Assembly (NCBI GenBank): GCA_018398585.1
Contig: JAGTTD010000001.1
Location: 10,108,501-10,172,500, forward strand
DNA from: Simmondsia chinensis
Lineage: Eukaryota; Streptophyta; Magnoliopsida; Caryophyllales; Simmondsiaceae
Direction of reading: 5' to 3'
DNA: 64,000 nt
Below, piece after piece: positions 56,059-64,000 of this stretch. Made by a program: the position numbers and the translations under genes. Numbering within the stretch: position 1 is the stretch's first letter; every line of letters begins with the position of its first letter. The notes under the pieces were generated by a model that did not search any database, was not told where the DNA came from, and worked only from the letters and a program-made list of their open reading frames with translations.

Positions 56059-56289
56059 ATAATAGAAGAAATTCAGTTCCTAGCCTAATTGAGTATTTTG
56101 TTTGTGTTATGTGTTCTCTCCATTGGGGTCAAAGTTGAGCTTCCCATAATATTTTTTAGTTTTAACAAGTTCATTTGAAGGATGGTAGTGGTATCTTTCC
56201 TTTTCTCTTCTGGTCCTGTAAGAAAAATTGTATGGAAGTTAAAACATTCCGCCATGGCATGAGGGAGTTCGCGGTTTAGACTCTTCGGG
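56059..56289. other. Short spacer
   Basis: No motif is recognised between the L1 5' break and the gypsy gag remnant. Confidence 0.4.
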
Positions 56290-56626
56290 AAGTCTATGAG
56301 GGGCTAATGTTCGCAAGATAAATAAGAGGTATGAAGAGATGAAAGCTAGATTTCGATGTTTCAGAGTAGCCCAAGAAGTGCTTATCAGGTCTCCCTGCCA
56401 AGCAACTCGGCCTCAACTTCCACAGGGTGTGAGTTAAGAGGAAGGCAATGAGGAAAAGTTTTAGCAACCCTTTCATCATTGATTGGCATCTTGGGAAGAC
56501 AGCTAGGGTTTTAGATCTAAAATATGGAAAGAGAACCTAGCATTCTAAGGTTAAAGGACGAAAGAGATGTTCTTTGATTGGAAGGCATCTATAAAGGAGG
56601 TGCTTAGTTTTCTAAAGGTTCCTGAA

Positions 56627-56659
<33 letters not shown>

Positions 56660-57240
56660 TTCTATCGGGTGGTAGCAAATCAATCAATTGAGGGCGAGGC
56701 AGGGGAAGAGTAAAATTAAAATGTGGAAACAGATAAAGAAGAACCTGAGAGTTGGCTTTCTACTATACCATCACACCGAGCTTTGGTACCAAAAGCATTG
56801 AAATTTGTGTTAAGGGTCATAATCGATGGATAATCATTGCAGAGCTATATGGCATCATGGCGAGAAATAATTTGGCAGAGTTAGAGAAGCAGATGTCATA
56901 TATGTATATTGATGGGGTAAGGGAGATGCACCAAGAGGTATTGAGTACCTGTAACATATTCTGTGTTTCATACAATTACCAGAGATCCCTGAAGGTCGAG
57001 AAGCACTAATGATGGCACAAGAATATTACTCTTGGAGCGGTCAAGAGTGATTGGGAACCTATCCAGCTGAAACCCCCATCCGATGCTGGGGTACTGAGCA
57101 AACCAAAGAAACCGGCAAGGGTGAGCACTAATGGACTGAGTAGCTAAGGCCCGATAGGAGCTTGAGAACATGTTCTTTTACATGTGGCGAGACTAGACAT
57201 TAATAGCAGAGTGCCTTAAGGGTGCAAGTATGGCAAGGGG
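56290..57240 (+). pseudogene. gag: Ty3/gypsy gag remnant (G6)
   Basis: Family blocks are still readable. RFR.FRVAQEVLIRSPCQAT.PQLPQGV-like sequence (56346-56430) corresponds to the leader after the primer site. MARNNLAELEKQMSYMYIDGVREMHQEVLSTCNIF (56857-56960) corresponds to VARNDLTESEEQLANCFIGGLRESIQDVLNMFDIF in G1. A CFFTCGET..H scrap near 57171-57205 may be the zinc knuckle. A G29 run interrupts it. No LTR or pol was found. Confidence 0.6.
56629..56657 (+). repeat. Poly(G) tract, 29 bases
   Basis: An uninterrupted G run lies between CCTGAAGA and CCTTCTATC in the gag remnant. Confidence 0.9.
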
Positions 57241-57420
57241 CACTACAAAAAAGTGTACTTTACCAACAGTAACGTTTCAAGTTCTGTTGGCAATGTTTAT
57301 GCATTACCAACAACAAAATGTTACTATTGGTAATAACTCGAAGGGGTAAAAAGTGGAAATAAAAATGATCTTATCGTAACATGAATAATTTTTTTGGTAT
57401 TGACTAGATCAAAAAGGAAC

Positions 57421-57500
57421 ATACCCAGTGCCTCAAGGGCTCCCGCCTACACAGGATCTTGGGGGGGGGGGGGGGGGGGGGGGGGGTGATGTACGCCTCA
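57421..57500 (-). mobile_element. RTE-tail fragment with poly(G) expansion
   Basis: The minus strand reads GTACATCA, C26, GATCCTG, GGCGGGAGCCCTTGAGGCACTGGG. This matches the RTE tail at 20130-20200, except that its short CCCCTCCC segment is replaced by the long C run (57461-57486). No coding part is attached. Confidence 0.65.
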
Positions 57501-57583
57501 ATACTAACATAAATAAATTTTGTTGGCACCCATTGGACTAATACCAATATAAATAAGTTTTGTTGGTACAGACTGGATCAATA

Positions 57584-57839
57584 AAAAAAAAAAAAAAAAA
57601 AAAGCAACAACCCTAGTGCTTTCAAGGGCTCCTGCCTAACCACGGTTTTTTTTTTTTGGGGGGGCGGGAATGGATGTATGCAGCCTTCCCCCTTCACCCT
57701 AAGGGAGGCTGTTTCCGAAAATCTCCAACCTGAGGGGTGCAACATGAGGACTTCCCAAGAGGTCACCCATCTTGGTGCTACTCTTGCCCAAACACGCTTA
57801 ACTTTGGAGTTGTACTGGGATCCTGTGTGTTGGCACCCC
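57584..57839 (-). mobile_element. Chimeric retroposon: 5S rRNA head plus RTE LINE tail (SINE-like)
   Basis: On the minus strand it runs from a 5S rRNA-like sequence (57839-57733) directly into an RTE 3' tail (57732-57604), then a T20 run (57603-57584). The tail follows GGTTGGAGATTTTCGGAAAC, AGCCTCCCTTAGGGT, GGAAGGCTGCATACATCC, AGGCAGGAGCCCTTGAAAGCA and GGGTTGTTGC, in the same order as at 20082-20211 and 51116-51250. A Pol III-transcribed head and a LINE-derived tail is the SINE architecture. GACTGGATCAATA and GACCGGATCAATA flank it, but these may be host 40-bp repeats. Confidence 0.75.
57733..57839 (-). pseudogene. 5S rRNA-derived sequence, ~107 of ~120 nt
   Basis: The minus strand holds the recognisable 5S landmarks in order: GGGGTGCCA..CAC (5' end, with a short deletion), GGATCCCAGTACAACTCC, AAGTTAAGCGTGTTTGGGC (A-box region), GATGGGTGACCTCTTGGGAA (C-box region), GTCCTCATGTTGCACCCCT (3' end). 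About ten or more differences from the plant 5S consensus as I remember it, plus the missing bases, mark it as a pseudogene or SINE head rather than part of a 5S array. The normal T-run terminator is replaced by RTE-tail sequence. Confidence 0.88.
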
Positions 57840-58020
57840 TTTAGATGCCGACCGGATCAATATCAACCAAAATAAATTTTAATGGCACCGACTAGATCAA
57901 TAGTAGCCAAAATAAATTTTATAGGCACTGACTAGATCAATACCAACAATGTTTCATTCTATTGGTATCGACAAGAGCAATACCAATTGAAATAAATTTT
58001 GATGGTGGACTATAGCAGTA

Positions 58021-58795
58021 GCAATATATGTATTTATCAACTGAAAACATACATTATCAATATAAAAAAGTTTCGAAAAAGAATTTCATTATAACAAAAT
58101 TGAGCTATAATTAAATCCGTTACACAAAAAATGAAAATCAATTGTGTATTGTACGAGAAATTATTAGTATATCAAAAATTACAACGAAGAATCCAAAAGT
58201 ATGTTCCTACTACCCTCCTTTGGATTTCAAAAACTTTAAAAATAGAAAATGACATCAAAGGCGCATTTCTTTTCAATTTCTACATGGTTCTTTAATCATT
58301 GATTTGTTGTTGAAGTACCTATCGTATTAAGGATGAGATTTGCAGAATTTTTTTTTCGATTTCTCATCCTTATCGGTGCAGCTAACTAATTTGTAATTCA
58401 TTAGGATCAAACAAGGCTAATAAATAAAAAAGGACAGCCAACAAGGCATTTAGCTATGTGACTCTGCAATAATTTTTTGTTTATACAGTCAAAAATTGCA
58501 AATTCTTTTGTGGACAAATGATGCACGTTGTTTACCCATCAAACTTACGAGACTTGAACGATATTGTTTGGTTTAATGAGATACATGTCTATCATATCAA
58601 ACAACCATCGAGATTCCGAATAAATGCAAGAATTTGAGAATGGTACCATTTTGATTAATGAAATGCATAAACTAATCCTTCAAAAGTAGTCGCTTGGAGT
58701 GGTTAAAGGAATGTCCAGCTTGAATTTGAGGTAGTCGATAGGAGTGCTGCAGGAAAGGTGAGCCATACCATGGGGCAAAGGTTTTGACCTCAAAC
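58021..58795. other. AT-rich spacer, left part of duplicated segment A
   Basis: There is no gene. Sequence from about 58590 to 58790 is a diverged copy of about 62300-62600 (for example GATTAATGAAATGCATAAACTAAT against GATTAATGAAGTGTATAAACAAAT). C3 inserted at its right edge. Confidence 0.5.
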
Positions 58796-59231
58796 TGTTG
58801 AGGTTGGAGACTTCTGGGCTTCTCCAACAGTCCTTAATGTCTAGAATATTATGGAATTTTTTAGAGAAGACCCTTCACATGGCTGAGACTCTTCATCTGG
58901 GCAGATTTATTGCAGCCCTTCATCTGGCTGCAGTAATGGGGTGGCTTTTGAGCTCCCATGGCTATTCTGCTTGGAGGCCTATAAATAGGTCCTGATCCCT
59001 TGTTGTAAAGGCAGAGCAAAGTGAGGAAAAATGAGTAAAGGGACTAGTGAGAGTGGGAGAGAAACACTCTTGTAATACCTCTGATTTTTCATAATGAAAT
59101 TCGTTGCTCCCCCTCCGTGGATGTAGGTTTCGGCTGAACCACATAAATCCTTCTGTCTGTTTTTCTTTCCTTGCCCTATTTTCGTTATTTTGGAACCCAA
59201 TCTAGGGCTTCTGTGTGTGGGTCACTTAACA
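58796..59231 (+). repeat. C3 5' LTR
   Basis: It contains GCCTATAAATAGG (TATA box, about 58977-58989). A later TTTTCATAATGAAATTCGTTG probably lies near the RNA end. It ends CACTTAACA. Confidence 0.93.
58979..58987 (+). promoter_or_regulatory. TATA box in C3 5' LTR
   Basis: CTATAAATAG, repeated in the 3' LTR near 61187-61196. This is a textbook plant core promoter element. Confidence 0.65.
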
Positions 59232-59233
59232 GC

Positions 59234-59245
59234 TGGTATCAGAGC
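59234..59245 (+). other. Primer binding site of C3
   Basis: TGGTATCAGAGC is a perfect initiator Met-tRNA site two bases after the LTR. Confidence 0.92.
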
Positions 59246-59528
59246 TTGGTTAGACCCAAATCGGGTCTGATAGAGGTGAAGGAAGAAGAAAGAGGACGAA
59301 CGAACCTCAGTGGTGCTCCGGCGGTGCTCTCGGTGGTCGGAGGTGTACGAATCAAGTGGTCACTAGCCCAGATCTGGTGGTTCGTGGTGCTGGGTGGTCG
59401 TAGCGGCGACAGAGGTGGCCAAATCCGGTTTTTTCTTGTTTTAGTGACGAAATCTAAGCACTGGTACTATTAGCGTCTCTGCCCAATAGTTGGGAGGCCA
59501 TGAGGATGGCGGTCAGTAATTCTACCGG
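59246..59528 (+). other. C3 leader and deletion junction
   Basis: GC-richer leader sequence (GTGGTCGGAGG, GGTGCTGGGTGG repeats) runs to about 59480. RT-like sequence (NWEAMRMAVSNSTG-type) then starts near 59490. Gag, protease and integrase would normally lie between, so the deletion joint is near 59470-59510. Confidence 0.6.
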
Positions 59529-60920
59529 GTGAAAGATGAACCTGACGGCAATAAGAGGTTCAAGGCCAGACTCGTCGTGAAGGGATTTCAGCAAAAGAGG
59601 GGAATTGATTATTCTGAGATCTTTTCTCCTGTGGTGAAGCTTACAACTATCGGACTTGTTCTTGGGTTGGTGGCAGCTGAAAATTTACATCTTGAGCAGT
59701 TAGATGTGAAAACCGCTTTCTTACACGGTGATTTAGAAGAAGACATCTACATGCACCAGCCAGAGGGATTCGTAGAGTTCGAGAAAGAGCATATGGTTTC
59801 TAAGCTGAAGAAAAGTTTGTATGGTCTGAAGCAGGCTCTGAGACAATGGTATAAGAAGTTTGACAGTTTCATGAGTGGTGCCGGTTATACAAGATGTCAG
59901 GCAGACCACTGTTGCTACATCAAGCACTTTGACTCCTCATATATCATTCTGTTGTTATACGTCGATGACATTCTGATTGCTGGGTCCGATATTGAGGAGA
60001 TTGAGAATTTGAAGAGACAGCTATCGAGTCACTTTGCCATGAAGGATTTGGGACCCGCAAAGCAAATCCTTGGCATGCGCATTACCAGAGACAGAGCCAC
60101 TGGTATCTTGAAGTTGTCACAAGCTGAGTATGTTGAACGAGTTCTGAAGCGGTTCAACATGGATAAAGCTAAACCCGTGAGCACTCCTTTGGCAAATCAT
60201 TTTCGACTTAGTCGAGATCAGGCACCTAAGTCAGAGGAAGAACGTGAGAAGATGAGTAGGGTGCTGTATGCCTCAGCTATTGGGTCGCTTATGTATGCTA
60301 TGGCCTGTACTCGACCGGATATTGCCCATGCAGTGGGAGTAGTGAGCCGATACATGAAAAATCCTAGAAGACAGCACTGGGAGGTAGTGAAATGGATCTT
60401 GAGGTACCTTCATGGTACTACTGAGGTTTGACTTAAATTTACATCTGCTGGTCAGAGTTTGCAAGGTTACGTGGATGCTGATCTTGCGGGTGACATTGAC
60501 AGTCGAAACCGTACTACCGGTTACGTGTATACATTGGGTGGTACTGCCATTTCGTGGGGTTCAAGTTTACAGAAGGTTGTTGCATTGTCAACAACGGAAG
60601 CAGAGTACATTGCTGTGTCTGAAGCAACAAAGGAGATGGTATGGCTACAGGGTTTCTTGACAGAGCAGGGAAAGAAACTGGAGAAGGGCACTTTGTATAG
60701 TGATAATCAGAGTGCAATCTTTCTGGCAAAGAATGCTGCTTATCATGCCAGGACGAAACACATCCAAATTCGATATCACTTCATTTGTTATTTACTTGAA
60801 GAAGGGGAGCTGTGTTTGGAAAAAATCAGTGGGAGTGAGAATCCGGCAGATATGCTGACGAAGGGCGTGACCCTTGATAAACTGAAGCTCTGTGCAGCTT
60901 CAGTTGGACTTAACACCTGA
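59529..60920 (+). pseudogene. pol: C3 reverse transcriptase-RNase H, one nonsense codon
   Basis: RT and RNase H make element cDNA in virus-like particles. From ATG 59529 one frame covers 463 sense codons, broken only by TGA at 60429. RT blocks: RFKARLVVKGFQQKRGIDY, FSPVVK, LDVKTAFLHGDLEEDIYM, KKSLYGLKQALRQWYKKFD, and catalytic LLLYVDDILIAGS (about 59950-59990). Then KDLGPAKQILGMRI, FNMDKAKPVSTPLA, IGSLMYAMACTRPDIAHAVGVVSRYM. RNase [69 protein letters not shown], and the end [10 protein letters not shown]. All key Asp/Glu residues of both domains are present. The match is to the Tork/Tnt1-type group. There is no gag or integrase partner, so any movement would need proteins from another copy. 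Confidence 0.92.
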
Positions 60921-60989
60921 TGATGGTATTTGAGGGCGAGCATGGGGGTTACTATGAGTAGAGGTTGTTTGTGAGCCGCATTAGTCTCC

Positions 60990-61001
60990 AAGGGGGAGAT
61001 T
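60990..61001 (+). other. Polypurine tract of C3
   Basis: AAGGGGGAGATT lies directly before TGTTGAGG of the 3' LTR, the standard copia form. Confidence 0.85.
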
Positions 61002-61438
61002 TGTTGAGGTTGGAGACTTATGGGCTTCTCCAACAGCCCTTAATGTCTGGAATATTATGGAATTTTCTAGAGAAGACCCTTCACATGGCTGAGACTCTTC
61101 ATCTGGGCGGATTTATTGCAGCCCTTCATCTAGCAGCAGTAATGGGGCGGCTTTTGAGCTCCCATGGTTGTTCTGCTTTGGAGGCCTATAAATAGGGCCG
61201 GATCTCTTATTGTAAAGGCAGAGCAAAGTGAGGAAAAATAAGTAAAGAGAAGAGTGAGAGTGAGAGATAAACACTTTTGTAATACCTCTAATTTTTCATA
61301 GTGAAATTCGTTGCTCCCCCTCCGTGGATGTAGGCTTCGGCTGAACCATATAAATCCTTGTGTCTCTTTTTCTTTCCTAGCCCTATTTTCGTTATTTTGG
61401 AATCCAATCTAGGATTTCTGTGTGTGGGTCACTTAACA
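61002..61438 (+). repeat. C3 3' LTR
   Basis: Ends CACTTAACA followed by CAAAC. About 30 single-base differences from the 5' LTR by eye. Confidence 0.93.
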
Positions 61439-64000
61439 CAAACATGTGTTTTAAATGCCAAATTTTAGCCCAAGTGGATCATGGGAGTGTTGAGGCATAG
61501 AACGTGAATGGAAATGATGACAAGCTTGGTTAGCTAGATAAATTTAGATTTGAGTTATTAAATTAGAGTTTTCATAGTCATGCCTCAAGCTTGATAGCAT
61601 TAGTACAAAATCAAGTGAACCAAAAATGTGTTAGTTATTTGGAGTAAAAAGTGTAGGGCATAGACCTGATTGACTCGAGCTAAAGATAGGCATCCGAGCT
61701 CTCCAACTTATTTCAACCCAAATTCTCATCTCTTAAGCATGCCTGTTGGGTTTGTTCCATCACCCCAACTATAACTTGTGTTGCATTTATATCGATTTAC
61801 ACTCTAAGGAAACATAAATAAATAAATAAATAACTAATTAAAAAAAAATAAGAAGGATCCTTCATAGCACTGGCTAATTCTGCTTCATAATTGTTAACTA
61901 ACATCAGATTCATCAATAGTTTCAATGTTCGTATGGAGCTATTGGTTAAGGGCACACCTGTAGAATTGAGTTAGCCACAACAGTAGTACAACATTAGGCG
62001 CTATTTTCCTTTCATTAACTGTGATCAAACCCAAAATACAAAACATGTGACAACAAACTTCTTTGGAGACCACTGTGGTGGTAAAAATAAAACAAAATTC
62101 ATTTACAATGATTACACAATCAACACGCGAAAATGAGTTCTCTTTGTGATCATTGCACTCTTCAAATTCCCTTTAGCCAGTGCCAGTGAAATGACATTTA
62201 TCCATTATAAATATTCAATTTCAGAAAAAGATAAAAGGGGCATTTGTTTAGCCGAAGAACATGAGTCATGTCATTTAGTTTAAGAAGGCACATGGTTTTC
62301 CTATGAAAAGACCATTGCGATCCATATTAAATGCAACTATTTGAAGAACAATTGTTCGATTAATGAAGTGTATAAACAAATTCTTGGAAAATAGCCACTT
62401 AAAGCAGTTATTGGGATATGAAGTAAGAGCTCAAGTAATTACAGGGTATTCTATAGGAAAAGTATCATTCATTAAAGCTATCAAAAGCTCTAAATTAAGA
62501 TGTGGGCGTCCAGTCCAACTATGAAGAAGTGGGTAAACATAGAAAAACATGTCGATGGCCTCAAATATGTGATTTGTGTGCCAGATTTTGGCTATAGTGG
62601 GTTCACACAGTGTACCAGAAGGTTAGACCTTCCTCGATTTTTTTTTCCCCATCCTCATTGATAGAGTTTGGTAGCACCACTAATCTTATGCTATGAGAGC
62701 CAAGCCTTGGGCTTAAGGGAGTTTGTTTTAGCTAAGTCGGTTACATAGCTTAGTGAGTTGGCTGAATTTAGGTGTGAGTTATTGTGTTCGAGTTTTGTTG
62801 GACAAGTATTGAGCTCGATAGCATGGGTCCTAATCTTGTGACACAAAAGCAATTCACACCATCAAAATCTTACTAAGTTCGATCTTGATTGAGCTATCTT
62901 AAGTCAAGAATGTCAGCATAGAACTAATTGACATGGTCTTGAGATAGGCCATTGAGCTCTCGAGTTTATCTCCACTCAAATTCTTAACTCTTATGTGTTC
63001 AAGTTTAGGTGTTTGTACTCTTCCTCCAACATCCCAGGTTCCACTAGTTGGTTTCATCTCATTTCACTTTTCCTTGTGGCAAAAATGCCTAGAACTCATA
63101 AAATAAAATAAAAGGTCTCATTAATGGGAGCACTGATGGCATCTCCATAAGAATTGCAATTCAAAGTAACATTAACTAATACCTTAAATGCTTGTAAGGA
63201 GAGATTAATTGGGGGCACGCATTTGTGGTTTGAATTGACTTACACCAAGTCATGGTAAGTCGTTTGGCCACGTTCGTTTCTTTGTATTTACGGCAACCAT
63301 ACACAATATAAAAAAACGTTTATCAATGTCTATCAAACTTTATACAGTATATTATAGACATCAAATCCTTGGCCCTTATTATGTTATGGAATGCCACCAT
63401 TTTTGTCCATAAGATAGGTGTTTTCATGCATTAAAAATCCAAATAAAATAAATAAATTCTCCATCTGTTTATTAGCAATCCCTTTGAGCAAAGAAGTCTT
63501 GATTGACGATAATTAAAGAGCACTTTGGAAAAGGAATTCCCAACTTAAGACGATCACCTGACACAATAAAATTAAATATGGGCCTCAAGCATTTCTACAA
63601 AGAAGTAAGTCAATGTGGAGGATGAAAATTGTTAACCACAACATGTGGTTCTCACGACTTAATGTCCTTCGTCCACATAGCGCGGAAGTTTGAGCCTTGG
63701 ACGGGAAGCACAACTGGTACAATTCCAAGGGCCACAGTCAACCTTTTTTTTTTTTTTTTTTTTTTTTTAAATATGGGAACTTGAGATCTAAAAAGGGATC
63801 CCAGCACCAACGAGAAAACCCTTAAGTTTTATATAGTAAATTTTTGGTTTCCACTTCTTTTTTTTTTTTTTTTTTTTTTATTTTTAGGTGTAGACATAAT
63901 TATAGCTCTATTCACACTTGCAAATCAATAGTCCATTATTGATGATGTTCGCGAAGATACTCTGTTATGTCATAGTTTCGGTTTCCATCCCTTTGGGGGA
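61439..64000. other. AT-rich spacer with an old diverged duplication
   Basis: There is no gene. Segment 61530-61960 reappears, diverged, at about 62750-63240. Shared order: GTGAGTTATT, GAGTTTT, CTCGATAGCAT, GCATAGAC/AACT..ATTGAC, GAGATAGGC, GAGCTCTC, CAAATTCT, then the later GCACTG..AACATTAACTAA and GGGGGCACGC pieces. T runs lie at 63744-63768 and 63858-63879. Confidence 0.5.

Larger units (their letters stand above)
57242..58020 (+). mobile_element. CACTA-like end with 40-bp tandem repeats
   Basis: It begins CACTACAAAAAAGTGTAC, a CACTA-type terminus, followed by TACCAACAG motifs and a ~40-bp unit (ATACCAACA..AATAAATTTTGTTGGCACCGACTAGATCA consensus pieces). Units lie near 57505-57580, 57857-57898, 57899-57938, 57939-57978 and 57979-58018. 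Two RTE-tail sequences interrupt the units. The opposite terminus and a target duplication were not found, so the right limit is only the end of the repeats. Confidence 0.5.
58796..61438 (+). mobile_element. Ty1/copia element C3, internally deleted, target duplication CAAAC
   Basis: LTRs of 436 and 437 bp (58796-59231 and 61002-61438) share ends TGTTGAGG..CTTAACA. CAAAC flanks it at 58791-58795 and 61439-61443. Primer site and polypurine tract are intact. Gag, protease and integrase are deleted, while RT and RNase H remain. The LTRs differ at roughly 7% of sites by eye. This is the best preserved retrotransposon frame in the window. Confidence 0.95.

Noticed and set aside
57733..57839. Functional 5S rRNA gene, or a Cassandra-type LTR
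   Set aside because: Part of the 5' region is deleted, the terminator T-run is replaced by RTE tail, and there is no second LTR copy, primer site or polypurine tract nearby.
59171..59473. 100-codon Gly/Ser/Val frame spanning the C3 LTR end and leader
   Set aside because: It starts inside the LTR and crosses the primer site, and the leader composition explains the open frame.

Overview
This window is nuclear DNA from a flowering plant, most likely a eudicot. The evidence is plant-type Ty1/copia and Ty3/gypsy retrotransposons primed by initiator Met-tRNA, plant RTE and L1 LINEs, a hAT element, a large CACTA (En/Spm) transposon, spliced reading frames with GT..AG introns, and long AT-rich spacers. 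I found no host gene, tRNA gene, complete rRNA gene or CRISPR array. Nearly every coding stretch belongs to a mobile element, and almost all are broken by stops, frameshifts or deletions. The species cannot be named from the sequence.

Layout, left to right. 1-2064: AT-rich spacer. 2065-11671: a decayed minus-strand gypsy element (G2). Its 3' LTR is split by a complete but dead gypsy element (G1, 2233-7523, target duplication ATTGA) and by a 0.94-kb A-tailed insert of unknown origin (7661-8599). 12217-21601: gypsy G3, whose gag start was hit by a full-length RTE LINE (12698-20211, 19-bp target duplication). That LINE was itself hit by a hAT element (15279-18466, 8-bp target duplication). 21602-28668: two more members of the same gypsy family, G4 (truncated, carrying a solo LTR) and G5 (whole pol region and 3' LTR, heavily mutated). 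29069-30840 and 32263-39479: two decayed copia elements (C1, C2). C2's 3' LTR carries a 1.8-kb solo LTR flanked by GTTAG.

40028-53579: a 13.5-kb minus-strand CACTA element with a transposase (tnp2) gene, a downstream tnpA-like gene with clean splice sites, a 110-bp tandem array near one end and a 224-bp tandem array near the other. A 5'-truncated RTE copy sits in the 224-bp array. 53590-56058: a 5'-truncated L1 LINE on the minus strand, whose 3' UTR appears to have been the CACTA target. 56290-57240: gypsy gag remnant. 57242-58020: a CACTA-like end with 40-bp tandem repeats. Inside it is a chimera whose head is a 5S rRNA sequence and whose tail is the 3' end of the RTE LINE. 58796-61438: an internally deleted copia element (C3, target duplication CAAAC) that keeps both LTRs, primer site, polypurine tract and an almost open reverse transcriptase-RNase H frame. 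It sits inside one arm of an old, diverged duplication that runs towards the right end.

The elements relate mainly through nesting and shared machinery. Insertion order can be read directly: G2 before G1; G3 before RTE before hAT; L1 probably before CACTA before the RTE copy. RTE-type 3' tails occur four times. One is fused to a 5S rRNA head, as expected for a SINE moved in trans by RTE enzymes. That chimera is the most unusual thing in the window.
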